A DNA stretch of 64,000 nucleotides, from NCBI RefSeq assembly GCF_026427715.1, contig NZ_CP107558.1:1773001-1837000 (forward strand), in the 5' to 3' direction. This document shows positions 45,120 through 55,442 of this stretch, in pieces. The stretch's first letter is position 1. Each line of letters starts with the position of its first letter. This DNA is from Methylocystis sp. MJC1 (GTDB lineage Bacteria; Pseudomonadota; Alphaproteobacteria; Rhizobiales; Beijerinckiaceae). Under the pieces are notes generated by a model, which was not told the origin of the DNA, did no database searches, and worked only from the letters and a program-made list of their open reading frames with translations. The position numbers and the translations under genes were made by a program.

Positions 45120-46136
45120 TCAGCATTGCAGCTTCTTGCTTTCCCGCTGCGCCGCGTCCCGAATACGCGGGGCCGAACCAGGGTATTTCATGCCGATCTC
45201 GCTGAAGGAGGCGCAGGCCTGTTCCTTCGCCCCCATGGCGCCGAGCGATTGGCCGAGCCGCAGCAGCGCGTCAGGGGCTTGCGACGACTGGCCGTATTTT
45301 TGAGATATTTCGAGGTATTTTTCGGCCGCCTCGCGGTGGCGCCCGCGCAGGAAGAAGCTCTCGCCGAGATTGAATGTCGCCGCAGGGGCGAATTTGCTCT
45401 TGGGGTTTTTGGTGAGGAAGGTTTCGAGCGATTTCTCCGCCGCCTCGAACTTGCCAGCCTTCAGCGTGGCGACCGCCTCTTCGTATTCCTCCTTGGGGCC
45501 GGGCGGGACGGCCGGAGGAGCGGGCGCGATTTCGGGCAAGGTAGAGGGCTGGTCGCCGACGAGGCGGCCATGGGCGATGTCGAGCGGCTGTCCGGCTTCG
45601 CGCACCGGCGGCGCGCTGCTGACCGAGCCTGCCACGGTCTTTGGCGGATTGGCAAGGGGCGCGGAAGGCGCGGTCGTCCCGAGCGGCTTGGGCGCGCCGG
45701 GCGCTAGAGGATCGCTCGCCGGATCGAAGGCGTCGCTGCGGCGCATTCCTGTCGTGGCCGGGCTGGGAGCTCCGGCGACGGGTGGAAGCGCTGCGGCGGG
45801 ATGCGCTGCGGCCGGGTCGGCCGGATGCGGCGCCGCGTCCTTGGCGGCGCGCAATTGCTCTTCCAGCAATTGCACCTTGTGCTGCAGCTCTTCGTTCTGG
45901 CCGGTCAGGCGGCGAATATCGCGCTCGAGCCGGTCGACGCGCGTCACCAGGGCTCCAGGCTCGGGGCCGCCATTGTCGATCTCGCCGGGCGGGAGGTCGA
46001 TGTCGGCGGACGGGCGGTTGTAGCCCTGAGCCAAAGTCATGTCGGACTCTGGCCGCGCAGGGCCATAGAGATCATAGGCGAGCGCGACGTCCGCGCTGAG
46101 AAAGAGGACGGCGGAAAGGGCGATGCGAGAGATCAT
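45120..46136 (-). CDS. cpoB: Cell division coordinator CpoB (YbgF)
   Basis: Product of 338 aa from the ATG at 46136, which opens a signal peptide (MISRIALSAVLFLSADVALA). After a coiled-coil segment (TRVDRLERDIRRLTGQNEEL...), there is a Pro/Ala-rich linker and C-terminal tetratricopeptide repeats (EEYEEAVATLKAGKFEAAEK, PAATFNLGESFFLRGRH). CpoB links peptidoglycan synthesis with Tol-Pal constriction. The tol-pal genes that usually precede it are absent here; the neighbour upstream is divergent. Confidence 0.9.
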   Translation of the reverse strand: MISRIALSAVLFLSADVALAYDLYGPARPESDMTLAQGYNRPSADIDLPPGEIDNGGPEPGALVTRVDRLERDIRRLTGQNEELQHKVQLLEEQLRAAKDAAPHPADPAAAHPAAALPPVAGAPSPATTGMRRSDAFDPASDPLAPGAPKPLGTTAPSAPLANPPKTVAGSVSSAPPVREAGQPLDIAHGRLVGDQPSTLPEIAPAPPAVPPGPKEEYEEAVATLKAGKFEAAEKSLETFLTKNPKSKFAPAATFNLGESFFLRGRHREAAEKYLEISQKYGQSSQAPDALLRLGQSLGAMGAKEQACASFSEIGMKYPGSAPRIRDAAQRESKKLQC

Positions 46137-46264
46137 GGGCGAGATATGGGAGTGAAGGGCCGCGCTGAAAGCAGAGCTTGCTTCCAAGCGCCGCATCATA
46201 GGCGCTCTTTGGGCGTAATTGCGGCGAATGTTGCGGTTGCTAAGGCGTGAGCTAATCTGGAGGC

Positions 46265-47140
46265 ATGAGACCCACGAAACCGAGCGCCTCCGGCCGTCGC
46301 AGCTTCTCCATTCTTCCCCCGCTCGCCGTCGTGGCGCTCTGCCTCTTTTTTGCCCCGCGCGCTCGGGCTCTCTCGCCGGCGCCCGAAACCGGCGCCTGCT
46401 CCCTGGAGAACGCCGCGCCCGCAACGGTCGCCCTGGTCGATGAGGACTTAGACCTCCTCATCGACGATGGCCGCCGCGCCGCGCTCACGGGCCTGGAATT
46501 TCCGCCGCCGCCCGCCCAAGGCGCCCCCGAGCGCCGCGCCGCCGCGCATAAGCGGCTTTCAGAATGGCTCACGGGCAAAGACATTTTTCTTGGCGCCTTC
46601 TCCGGCGCGGCGGATCGCTGGGGGCGCATTCCGGCGCGGGTCTTCGCCGCAAAGGGGGAGGGGGCACAGGCGCCGCTCGTCTCGGTCGGCGCGGCGCTGC
46701 TGGAGGAAGGCCTCGCGCGCTTTCGGCCCGATCCGCCGGCAGCGCCCTGCGCCAAGGCCTATCTTGCAGCCGAGGCGCCGGCGCGCGAAACATTGCGGGG
46801 CCTTTGGTCCGATCCGGAGATGCGCCCGGTCGACGCCGGCGCCAAAGGGAGCGGCGCGGCCTTGCTGCAGCGCAAGGGAATGGTGATCGTCGAGGGCAAA
46901 ATCCACGGCCTCGGCCAAAGCGCGGGAGCTATCTACCTGAATTTCAGTCAAAAACGGATTGAAGATTTCTCTGTCGTGATTTCGCGGCGCGATTTGTCTA
47001 TTCTTGCAGCATCGGGAATCGAACCCCCAAGGCTCATCGGGCGGCGGGCGCGCGTGCGAGGACTTATTGAGACAGGCTTTGGACCGCGTATGGCGATTTC
47101 AACGCCCGCCGAGATCGAAATCCTTGACGCGACGCCTTGA
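46265..47140 (+). CDS. Thermonuclease-like (SNase fold) exported protein
   Basis: Product of 291 aa with an N-terminal signal or anchor helix (LPPLAVVALCLFFAP, cleavage near RARA-LS). The middle resembles staphylococcal-nuclease-fold proteins: GRRAALTGLEFP, RWGRIPARVF, LLEEGLARFRP, then CAKAYLAAEAPARETLRGLW. The catalytic Arg/Glu/Arg set is not clearly conserved, so nuclease activity is uncertain. It overlaps the start of the following M48 gene, so the two are co-transcribed. Confidence 0.75.
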   Translation: MRPTKPSASGRRSFSILPPLAVVALCLFFAPRARALSPAPETGACSLENAAPATVALVDEDLDLLIDDGRRAALTGLEFPPPPAQGAPERRAAAHKRLSEWLTGKDIFLGAFSGAADRWGRIPARVFAAKGEGAQAPLVSVGAALLEEGLARFRPDPPAAPCAKAYLAAEAPARETLRGLWSDPEMRPVDAGAKGSGAALLQRKGMVIVEGKIHGLGQSAGAIYLNFSQKRIEDFSVVISRRDLSILAASGIEPPRLIGRRARVRGLIETGFGPRMAISTPAEIEILDATP

Positions 47141-48593
47141 CCTCTTCAGGCGCGCGGCCTTGGCCGTCGCCTGCATCTTCGCGCTCGCCAGTTGCGCTGA
47201 GCTCGAGCGGCAGGGGCAGCTTTTCGGGCCCACGCCGACCCCGCCCACGCGGCCGGCGTCCCTCAAGACGGACAACCGCTCCTCGGTCCAGCACAAGGAG
47301 CTGCTGGCTCAATTCGGCGGCGAATATCAGGCCGCCGCCGCCGAGCGTTACCTCAACGACATTCTGGTCAAGCTTGCGCAAGCGAGCGAAACGCCCGGTC
47401 AGACAGCCTATAAGGTGACGATCCTCAACACGCCGGTCGTCAACGCCTTTGCGCTGCCCTCCGGCAATCTCTATGTCACGCGCGGGCTCCTGGCCCTTGC
47501 CGGCGACGCTTCCGAGGCGGCGGCGGTCATGGCCCATGAAATCGCCCATGTCACGCTACGCCACAGCGCGCTACGCGCCGAAAAGGAGCGCGAGGCGGCG
47601 CTGATCTCACAGGCCGCGACCGTGATCCAGAGCAGGCAGAAAGGCGAGGAAGAACGCTCGAAGCAGCGCCTGTCGGTGGCGAGCTTCTCCCGCCAGCAGG
47701 AAATCGACGCCGACGAAACCGGCGTCAGAGTGATTGCGAGGGCCGGCTACGATCCCTATGGGGCCGCGCGCTTCCTCACGGCGCTCGGCCGGTCGTCAGA
47801 GCTGCGCGCGGCGCTTTACGGAAAGCGGAAAGACTCAGGCTTCGACATCACCTCGACCCATCCCTCGACCCCCGAGCGCGTCACGCGCGCGATCGGCATC
47901 GCTCGCCAGATCGGCGCGCCAGGCATTGGGAACCGCGACCGGGTCGGCTATCTCGCGGCGATCAACGGCGTGGCCTTCGGCGACGACCCGATGGAGGGCT
48001 TCGTCCGCGACCGGAAATTCACCCACCCGCGCCTGCGCTTCGCCTTCACGGCGCCAGAGGGCTTCCTGTTGGAGAATTCCAGCGAGGCGGTCTTTGGGGT
48101 CCGGCAGGCCGACAATGAGGCGCTGCGGCTCGATACGGTCAAGAATCCGCCGTCCGAGAGTCTCGAAGCCTATGTGGCGTCCGGCTGGGTCGATGGCCTG
48201 CTGCCGTCCACCGTGAGGAAGCTCGACGTCAACGGCCTGCCCGCGGTGACCGCCGTGGCGCGCGCCGGGGAGTGGAATTTCCGCCTCGCCGTAATCCAGT
48301 CGGGCGACTACCTCTATCGCCTCATATTTGCGGCAAAGGCTTTGACCGACCAGGCGGAAAGGGAGTTCATGGAATCGATCGCGACCTTCCGCCGGATCAC
48401 GCCAGAGGAGGCGCGCGAGGCGCATGGGCTCAAGCTTTCCATTGTCACGGCTGGGGTGGGGGATTCGGCGGAGAGCCTCGCGGCCCGGATGACAACGCCC
48501 AATCGCCCGCTAGAATATTTCAGGTTGCTCAATGGTTTGGATGAGAACGAGACGATCGCCGCCGGCGAACGTTACAAAATCGTAACGGAGTGA
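47124..48593 (+). CDS. M48 family zinc metalloprotease lipoprotein (BepA/LoiP-like)
   Basis: Product of 489 aa from a TTG at 47124, which overlaps the previous gene by 17 bp and gives a lipoprotein signal (MTRRLDLFRR..., lipobox LASC near residue 20). The M48 zinc motif HEIAH lies in VMAHEIAHVTLRHS with the third ligand in QEIDADETG. The C-terminal half adds a domain with THPSTPERVTRA and ends in a LysM-like IAAGERYKIVTE. It probably does outer-membrane protein quality control in the periplasm. Confidence 0.9.
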   Translation: MTRRLDLFRRAALAVACIFALASCAELERQGQLFGPTPTPPTRPASLKTDNRSSVQHKELLAQFGGEYQAAAAERYLNDILVKLAQASETPGQTAYKVTILNTPVVNAFALPSGNLYVTRGLLALAGDASEAAAVMAHEIAHVTLRHSALRAEKEREAALISQAATVIQSRQKGEEERSKQRLSVASFSRQQEIDADETGVRVIARAGYDPYGAARFLTALGRSSELRAALYGKRKDSGFDITSTHPSTPERVTRAIGIARQIGAPGIGNRDRVGYLAAINGVAFGDDPMEGFVRDRKFTHPRLRFAFTAPEGFLLENSSEAVFGVRQADNEALRLDTVKNPPSESLEAYVASGWVDGLLPSTVRKLDVNGLPAVTAVARAGEWNFRLAVIQSGDYLYRLIFAAKALTDQAEREFMESIATFRRITPEEAREAHGLKLSIVTAGVGDSAESLAARMTTPNRPLEYFRLLNGLDENETIAAGERYKIVTE

Positions 48594-48600
48594 TCGCCGC

Positions 48601-48652
48601 CGCCCGGGAACAGGATCCGGGCGCCGCGTGTTGAACGGCTAGAGTTGTTCAA
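48601..48652. promoter_or_regulatory. Hairpin and inverted repeat ahead of the rpoH-type gene
   Basis: CGCCCGG...CCGGGCG at 48601-48623 forms a 7-bp stem just after the M48 gene and may be its terminator, though no T-run follows. TTGAAC at 48631 and GTTCAA at 48647 form a 6-bp inverted repeat about 60 bp before the sigma-factor start and may be part of its control region. Confidence 0.4.
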
Positions 48653-48711
48653 AACGCGCGGATATCTCGCCAAATGATGCCCATGAGATAGCGCGCTATG
48701 GAGATTTGACC

Positions 48712-49602
<891 letters not shown>

Positions 49603-49609
49603 AGCGTTC

Positions 49610-49831
49610 TCAATGCGGGAAGGCGAAGAGCCGCCAGGCGGCGATCGAGGAGGTCGCCGCGGCGAGAAGCGCGAGCGCCAAGGCGACTTTGAAGAAGAGC
49701 GGAAGGAGAAGGTTTTCTCCGACGACATGCACGCCTTCGACATGTCGAATGCGCCGGCCGTATTGATCGGCTTTGACGGTTTGCAAAGAGCGCGGGACGG
49801 AACCACCAATGGAAACACTGAAACGCGGCAT
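49610..49831 (-). CDS. Small single-pass membrane protein
   Basis: Product of 73 aa starting MPRFSVSIGGSVPRSLQTVK with a C-terminal transmembrane helix (LFFKVALALALLAAATSSIA). RBS is weak. The codon use and the clear membrane segment favour a real gene, but its length makes the call uncertain. Convergent with rpoH (7-bp gap). Confidence 0.45.
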   Translation of the reverse strand: MPRFSVSIGGSVPRSLQTVKADQYGRRIRHVEGVHVVGENLLLPLFFKVALALALLAAATSSIAAWRLFAFPH

Positions 49832-49957
49832 GGCTTAATTTCCCATAATTGACCAAGGGCGGCTCGCTTCTGTCTCGAAAGGGGACAGGGGCGCGCCGCT
49901 GGCAATTAGGGTTCAAGCCAGGCGCCACTCATGGCATTTCCGCCGGATTGAGTCGAT

Positions 49958-50061
49958 GTCATTCCCGACGCTCGCAAAGCGAGCGACCGGCAATCCAGAG
50001 CAACACCAGCGCTTTTGCGGCTCTGGATTCCCGGTCGGGCTTTCAGCCCGCCGGGAATGAC
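49958..50061. repeat. Palindromic repeat, family A, full copy
   Basis: GTCATTCCCGACGCTCGC...GGCAATCCAGAGC is mirrored by GCTCTGGATTCCCGGTC...CGCCGGGAATGAC. The two halves pair over most of their length around a short centre. It fills the gap upstream of the small ydcH-type gene. Confidence 0.85.
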
Positions 50062-50096
50062 AAGCGCCAATGCGAGCTGTTCAAACGGAAATGGCG

Positions 50097-50315
50097 TCAG
50101 GCGATGATGTCGGGAGTCAGCTGGTCCTCGAGGAAGGCAATGCGATCGCGCAGCGCCAGTTTACGCTTCTTCAGTCGCTGGATTTGCAACTGGTCGGGGG
50201 GACCGACCGCGACCAGCGCGTCGATGGCCGCCTCGAGATCATGATGTTCGAGACGCAGGCGCTCGATTTCGGCGCGGATCGCGTCCTGCTCCGCCTTGCT
50301 GGCATTATCATTCAT
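50097..50315 (-). CDS. YdcH/DUF465 family protein
   Basis: Product of 72 aa, all helical and predicted coiled coil (AEIERLRLEHHDLEAAIDAL, then LQIQRLKKRKLALRDRIAFL). The H-x-L-E...LKKxKLxLRDRI pattern is the DUF465 signature. Cytosolic, function unknown, very common in Proteobacteria. Confidence 0.88.
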   Translation of the reverse strand: MNDNASKAEQDAIRAEIERLRLEHHDLEAAIDALVAVGPPDQLQIQRLKKRKLALRDRIAFLEDQLTPDIIA

Positions 50316-50398
50316 TGCCGCAACACTCGCCCCGCAAAGCGCCTAGAATCGAGGGGATTATCGCGCCGCACACAAGGGGCGTTCAAGAAGAAAACGTT

Positions 50399-51826
50399 TC
50401 AGGTGGAGGCGAAGCCATAGGCTTCGCGCATTTCGCCGATCTGCGCGATCTTAGCGCGCAGCGGCGACCAGTCGTCGCTCTCAGCGATGGCCGTCCAGAT
50501 CGACTCGACCTCGTCGATGAGCATGGCGCAGGGCGCCGCGCGGCGGAAATAAGGGTGGTCGAGCTGGACGTCGGCGGTCGCTTCATGCTCGGCGAAAGTC
50601 GCGCGGACGGGCGCGAATTCCGGCGCATCATAGAAGGCGGCGGAAGGACTCGCCTTCGCCCTTTCGCTACTCGCAAGGCCCCCGCGCCAATCGAAAAAAG
50701 TCTGCTCGAATGGAGCGCCGGAGGCGATCAGGAAATCGGTGAAGGCTTTCGCAAGCCGGGCGTCGGCCTCTTCCCCAGCGGGCGCGAGCGCAAGTCGGCG
50801 CAGCAATATCGTGCGAAACTCCTTTTGGAGAAGCGCTGCGAAACTGTCGAGCGTGCGTTGGGCGAACTCCAGTCCGGTCAGATGCAGCAGACATTCGGCG
50901 AGGCGCGCAAGATTCCAGCTCAGCGCCGAGGGCTGGTGGCCGAACGAATAGAGCCCGCTCTCGTCGAAATAAGCGGCGGTAAATTGCGGGTCGTAACTCG
51001 GGGCGAAGCGCCAGGGCCCATAGTCGAAGCTCTCGCCCGTGACGTTGATATTGTCGGAATTGAGCACGCCATGGACGAAACCCGCCGACATATAACCAGC
51101 GCCGAGCTTGGCGACGCGCGCGACAACCGTCTCGAAAAAGGCGCGCGCCTTGGCCTGGCCGGAAAGATCGGCAAGCGCCGGGAAATAATGGGCGCAGACG
51201 TAATCCAGCAGCCGATCGATCGCGCCTTTGTCATCGTGGTAGGCAAGCCGCTGGAAGGTGCCGATGCGGATATGTGAATGCGAGAGTCGCACGAGCACGC
51301 TCGAGCGGGTGGGCGAGGGCTCGTCGCCGCGCAGGAGAGCCTCGCCCGTCTCGATGAGGCTGAAAGTTTTCGAGGTGTCCACGCCGAGCGCTTCGAGCAT
51401 TTCGGTCGCGAGAATTTCGCGCACGCCGCCCTTGAGCGTGAGCCGCCCGTCGCCGCGTCGCGACCAGGGAGTCTGGCCGCTGCCCTTGGTGCCGAGATCG
51501 AGCAGGCGCCCATCGGCGACGTCGCGCAACTGCGCAAAGAGAAAGCCGCGCCCGTCGCCGAGCTCGGCGTTGTAAACGCGGAATTGATGGCCATGATAGC
51601 GCAGCGCAAGCGGTTGCTGCAGGCTGTCGGGCAGGGGCTCGAAACGGCCAAAATGCGCAAGCCATTCATCGTCGGTGAGCCCGTCGAGCCCCACCCGCGC
51701 AGCCCAGCGCTGGTTTCGAAAGCGCAAGATCGTCTGCGGGAATTTGGCGGCGTCGACGCGGTCGAAAAAGGGGTCGCCCAGGCTCTCATGCAGGGCTTCG
51801 GGGCGGTAGGCGGATGTGACGGGCAT
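50399..51826 (-). CDS. selO: Protein adenylyltransferase SelO (YdiU)
   Basis: Product of 475 aa. The pseudokinase-like core includes YHGHQFRVYNAELGDGRG, LDLGTKGSGQTPWSRRGDGR, GVREILATEMLEALGV, GFVHGVLNSDNINVTGESFDYGPW and FDESGLYSFGHQP. SelO transfers AMP from ATP to Ser, Thr or Tyr of target proteins, mainly in redox stress. It lacks a C-terminal selenocysteine or Cys in the last residues, as many bacterial members do. Confidence 0.94.
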   Translation of the reverse strand: MPVTSAYRPEALHESLGDPFFDRVDAAKFPQTILRFRNQRWAARVGLDGLTDDEWLAHFGRFEPLPDSLQQPLALRYHGHQFRVYNAELGDGRGFLFAQLRDVADGRLLDLGTKGSGQTPWSRRGDGRLTLKGGVREILATEMLEALGVDTSKTFSLIETGEALLRGDEPSPTRSSVLVRLSHSHIRIGTFQRLAYHDDKGAIDRLLDYVCAHYFPALADLSGQAKARAFFETVVARVAKLGAGYMSAGFVHGVLNSDNINVTGESFDYGPWRFAPSYDPQFTAAYFDESGLYSFGHQPSALSWNLARLAECLLHLTGLEFAQRTLDSFAALLQKEFRTILLRRLALAPAGEEADARLAKAFTDFLIASGAPFEQTFFDWRGGLASSERAKASPSAAFYDAPEFAPVRATFAEHEATADVQLDHPYFRRAAPCAMLIDEVESIWTAIAESDDWSPLRAKIAQIGEMREAYGFAST

Positions 51827-51923
51827 TTGGGGCGGTCTCTTACGCGTGTTCTGGCGTGGAGCAAGGGTCGCGCCATAACACGGGCCGCGCTTTCAGGCGC
51901 GCTCAGTTTGATGACAAACCTCC

Positions 51924-52051
51924 GAGGCGGCCTCGCCCTTCGAGACGCGAGCTTCGCTCGCTCCTCAGGATGAGGCCTAACTGTTTTATGCGGACGAAGA
52001 AGCCCTTCATGCTGAGGAGCCTGCGCAGCAGGCGTCGCGAAGCACGAGGGG
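51924..52051. repeat. Dispersed repeat, family E
   Basis: CTTCGAGACGCGAGCTTCGC...CTCCTCAGGATGAGG and, inverted, CATGCTGAGGAGCCTGCGCA...GCGTCGCGAAGCACGAGG. Two related arms in opposite orientation about 30 bp apart. This is another widespread Hyphomicrobiales intergenic repeat type. Nothing else is seen in the 290-bp gap between selO and the LOG-family gene. Confidence 0.75.
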
Positions 52052-52116
52052 CGTCAACGCCACTTTGTCAGCAGTCTGCGCGGGCAGAAGGCCAGCGTCC
52101 AGATTCGTCCGTCGCG

Positions 52117-52713
52117 TCACATCCTTTCGGTCACCGCCGTCTCTTCGATCTGCGGCGTGCGGCGCGCCGTCGACGTGATCATCGGCAAAATGTCCTCGAT
52201 ACGCTCGGCCACCATATAGCGGACGTCGTATCCCTCGCGGATGAATCCGGAATTGTGCATATGCGCGAAGAGCGTCAGCAGAGGCCGCCAAAAGCCGGCG
52301 ATGTCGGCGATGACGAGCGGCTTGCTATGCCGGCCGAGCTGAATCCAGGTGAGCTGCTCGGTGAGCTCTTCCAGCGTGCCGACGCCGCCGGGCAGCGCAA
52401 CGAAAGCGTCGGATTTCTCGAACATCAGCCGCTTTCGCGTATGCATATCGTCGACGACGACAAGCTCCGTCATGCCCTGCAAGGCGATCTCGCGCTCGTC
52501 TAGGAAGCCCGGAATGATGCCGGTCACGCGGCCGCCGGCGTTCAGCGTCGAGCGCGCCACGACGCCCATCAGCCCGCAGGAGCCGCCGCCGAAGACGAGC
52601 CCGACGCCGGCTTTGGCCAGCGCCCGTCCGAAAGTTTCCGCTGCGACGGCATAGCGTGGGTCATCCCCCTCGGCGGAGCCGCAGTAGACGCATATGTTCT
52701 TGATTTTCTGCAT
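52117..52713 (-). CDS. LOG family (TIGR00730) nucleotide phosphoribohydrolase
   Basis: Product of 198 aa. Rossmann-like start ICVYCGSAEGDDPRY, VFGGGSCGLMGVVA, HTRKRLMFEKSDAFVALPGG and VGTLEELTEQLTW; PGGxGTxxE is the family signature. Members release ribose-5-phosphate from AMP or cytokinin nucleotides, or are uncharacterised lysine-decarboxylase-like proteins. Cytosolic. Confidence 0.9.
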   Translation of the reverse strand: MQKIKNICVYCGSAEGDDPRYAVAAETFGRALAKAGVGLVFGGGSCGLMGVVARSTLNAGGRVTGIIPGFLDEREIALQGMTELVVVDDMHTRKRLMFEKSDAFVALPGGVGTLEELTEQLTWIQLGRHSKPLVIADIAGFWRPLLTLFAHMHNSGFIREGYDVRYMVAERIEDILPMITSTARRTPQIEETAVTERM

Positions 52714-52785
52714 AACTCTCTTCCGTCAACTGGCGCCTTCGGCTCGCCCGTCAAGCGGGGTGCGCGAAGAGGCTAAAGGTCTTAT

Positions 52786-54729
52786 ATGACGCCCAGGCCT
52801 CACCGCCGAGGCGCCCTTTCATCCATCACCGGACCTCGAATGCTCAGAATTGGTCAGCGCGTCTCGGGCGCTCATGCGTCCGATCCGCAAGACGCTTCCC
52901 TTTCCGAAGCCTCCTTCATCGCGACCATCCGCCGTCTGTGGCCCTATATTTGGCCTCGCGGAAGGCACGATTTGGAGCGGCGCGTCGCCTTGGTGTTTCT
53001 GCTGCTTATTGTCAGCAAGCTGTTCAACGCGCTCACCCCTTACGCTTTCAAATGGGCAACGGACGCGCTGGCGGAAAGCGGAGCAGATGCGCTTCCTGCT
53101 TTGGGCGCGGGAGCAGTCGGCTTCACCCTACTGATGGGCGCCATCCGAATCCTTTCGGTCATTCTGATGCAGACGCGCGACGGCATTTTCGCGGCGGTCG
53201 CGATGCACGCCGTGCGGCGTCTGGCAACCGACCTTTTCGTCCATATGCACGAATTGTCGCTACGATTTCACATCGGCCGCAAGACCGGCGGCCTCACGCG
53301 CGTGCTGGAGCGCGGCCGCAACGCCATCGAGACTCTCTCGCGCCTGGTGATGTCCACCGGCGCGCCCACGGCGTTTGAAATGGCGCTGGTGCTCGGCGTG
53401 TTTCTCTATCAATTCGACTGGCGCTACGGCGCCGTGCTCATTCTCACGCTCGCCGCCTATTTCGCCTACACGACTCTCGCCACCAATTGGCGTATCGCCA
53501 TCCGCCGCCAGATGAACGAGAGCGACACGGACGCCAACCAAAAGGCGATCGACAGCCTGCTCAATTACGAGACCGTCAAATATTTCTCGGCCGAAGCGCG
53601 CGAAGCGGCGCGCTACGATCGATCGATGGACCATTACGAGAAGGCGTCGACGCATTCCTACGTCTCGCTCGCCGTTCTCAACGCCGGTCAGACGGCGATC
53701 TACATCATCGGGGTCACCACGATGATGGTGATGTGCGTCTACGGCATTCGCGCCGGACGCAACACGGTCGGCGATTTCGTGCTCATCAACGCCATGATGC
53801 TGCAACTGGCGCAGCCCTTGAATTTCATGGGCACCTTCTATCGCGAGGTGCGCCAGGCGATTATCGACATCGAGACCATGTTCTCGATCCTCTCGCAACA
53901 TCCCGAGATTTCCGACAGGCCCGACGCCGAGCCGCTGGTGGTGCGTGAAGGCCGCGTCGTCTTCGACGACGTGCGCTTCCACTATGATCCCGACCGGCCG
54001 ATCCTGAAGGGCGTGAGCTTCGAGGCCGAGCCCGGGCAGACCATCGCCATCGTCGGACCTTCAGGCGCTGGCAAATCGACGATCTCGCGGCTGATGTTTC
54101 GCTTCTACGAGCCGCAGGGCGGGCGCATCACGATCGACGGGCAGAACATTCTCGACGTGACGCAGGCGAGCCTGCGTGCAGCGATCGGCATGGTGCCGCA
54201 GGATACGGTGCTGTTCAACGACTCCATCGGCTACAACATTCGTTACGGCCGTTGGGACGCTACCGACGAAGAGGTCCGCGAGGCCGCGCGTCTGGCGCAG
54301 ATCGACGATTTCATCCGCAGCGTGCCGGGCGGCTATGAGGCGCAGGTGGGCGAACGGGGCTTGAAGCTCTCCGGCGGCGAGAAGCAGCGCGTCGCCATCG
54401 CCCGCACGATTTTGAAGGGCCCGCCGATTCTCATCCTCGACGAAGCGACCTCGGCGCTCGACAGCTTCACCGAGCATGAAATCCAGGAGGCGCTGCGCAG
54501 CGTCGCCAGGGGCCGCACGACGCTGGTGATCGCGCATCGGCTGTCGACCGTGGTGGAGGCGGATGAAATCCTCTTCCTCGACCACGGCCGAATCGTCGAG
54601 CGTGGCCGGCATGCCGAGCTGCTGGAGCGCGGCGGCCATTACGCCGCCATGTGGAATCGCCAGCGCGAGGCCGCCGAGGCGCGGGCGAAGCTTCTGGAGA
54701 CGGAGCGGGAAGAGGCCGAGGCGGAGTAG
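52786..54729 (+). CDS. Atm1/HMT1-type ABC transporter
   Basis: Product of 647 aa; a later ATG at 52840 (MLRIGQRVSG) is a possible start. Six transmembrane helices span about 65-350, with the Atm1-typical SLLNYETVKYFSAEAREA. The ATPase has Walker A GPSGAGKST, signature LSGGEKQR and Walker B ILILDEATSALDS. Bacterial Atm1 exports glutathione-linked metals or polysulfide-like compounds and supports iron-sulfur protein maturation and heavy-metal tolerance. Divergent from the LOG gene. Confidence 0.92.
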   Translation: MTPRPHRRGALSSITGPRMLRIGQRVSGAHASDPQDASLSEASFIATIRRLWPYIWPRGRHDLERRVALVFLLLIVSKLFNALTPYAFKWATDALAESGADALPALGAGAVGFTLLMGAIRILSVILMQTRDGIFAAVAMHAVRRLATDLFVHMHELSLRFHIGRKTGGLTRVLERGRNAIETLSRLVMSTGAPTAFEMALVLGVFLYQFDWRYGAVLILTLAAYFAYTTLATNWRIAIRRQMNESDTDANQKAIDSLLNYETVKYFSAEAREAARYDRSMDHYEKASTHSYVSLAVLNAGQTAIYIIGVTTMMVMCVYGIRAGRNTVGDFVLINAMMLQLAQPLNFMGTFYREVRQAIIDIETMFSILSQHPEISDRPDAEPLVVREGRVVFDDVRFHYDPDRPILKGVSFEAEPGQTIAIVGPSGAGKSTISRLMFRFYEPQGGRITIDGQNILDVTQASLRAAIGMVPQDTVLFNDSIGYNIRYGRWDATDEEVREAARLAQIDDFIRSVPGGYEAQVGERGLKLSGGEKQRVAIARTILKGPPILILDEATSALDSFTEHEIQEALRSVARGRTTLVIAHRLSTVVEADEILFLDHGRIVERGRHAELLERGGHYAAMWNRQREAAEARAKLLETEREEAEAE

Positions 54730-54982
54730 GGGCTCCGTGCAAGCCAACCGTCATTCCCGACGCTCGCGTCAGCGAGCGATCGGGGATCCAGAACAAAAAC
54801 GACTGTCCCGGCCCTTGCTCAAGGTTGCATCCGGCAGCCGCCAGACTTACATTCGTCCCATCGATTTTCGGCCTGACGACTTGGCCCCGCTTCCACCGGA
54901 AGCCCGCTGACGACCTCTTTCCCCAAATATCGATCGACTCGGCCCGGCGCATGCGGGCTTTACCATGCTTGGAGATAGAGAC
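54730..54982. other. Upstream region of the cold-shock gene, with a family-A half repeat
   Basis: 54749-54794 holds CGTCATTCCCGACGCTCGC...GGGGATCCAGAAC, a half copy of family A. The remaining 190 bp is likely promoter and a long 5' leader, as is usual for cold-shock genes. No gene seen. Confidence 0.55.
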
Positions 54983-55192
54983 ATGGCTACCGGAACAGTG
55001 AAGTGGTTCAACGCGCAAAAAGGCTTCGGCTTCATTCAGCCCGACGCCGGCGGAGCCGACGTTTTCGTGCATATCAGCGCCGTTGAGCGCGCTGGCATGT
55101 CCGATCTGCGCGAAGGCCAGAAGCTGAGCTACGAAATTGTGCAGGACCGCCGTTCGGGCAAGAGCTCTGCGGATCAGCTGAAGGCTGTCTAA
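54983..55192 (+). CDS. Cold-shock domain protein (CspA family)
   Basis: Product of 69 aa; ATG at 54983 ([20 protein letters not shown]), after GGAGATAGAGAC. RNA-binding motifs KGFGFIQ (RNP1) and VFVHIS (RNP2) are intact. It binds single-stranded RNA and DNA and melts mRNA structure. Whether it is cold-induced cannot be read from sequence. Followed by a strong terminator. Confidence 0.95.
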   Translation: MATGTVKWFNAQKGFGFIQPDAGGADVFVHISAVERAGMSDLREGQKLSYEIVQDRRSGKSSADQLKAV

Positions 55193-55213
55193 AAGCGCCT
55201 TCCCGCTAGAATA

Positions 55214-55248
55214 GGAAAAAGCCGCCGGTGCTCCCGGCGGCTTTTTTC
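55214..55248 (+). terminator. Terminator of the cold-shock gene
   Basis: AAAAAGCCGCCGG-TGCT-CCGGCGGCTTTTTT, 23 bp beyond the stop codon; strong stem and T-run. Confidence 0.92.
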
Positions 55249-55300
55249 ACGTCGATGCTCTGCGTCGGCTGACGCCGATTCGGCCTGGACAGCTTGCATT

Positions 55301-55388
55301 GGGGTTTCCGACCGGCAATCCAGAGACCCAAGAGCATTGGTTTCGCTCTGGCTTCCGGATCGCTCGCTTGGCGAAGGTCAGCAATGAC
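55301..55388. repeat. Degenerate family-A repeat
   Basis: GGTTTCCGACCGGCAATCCAGAG...GCTCTGGCTTCCGGATCGCTCGC...GCAATGAC resembles the full copy at 49958-50061 with substitutions and gaps. Confidence 0.6.
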
Positions 55389-55442
55389 AAAGAATCAATC
55401 GAGCGGAAGCCGTAGATCGCCGCAAGGGCAGGGGAAATTGGC

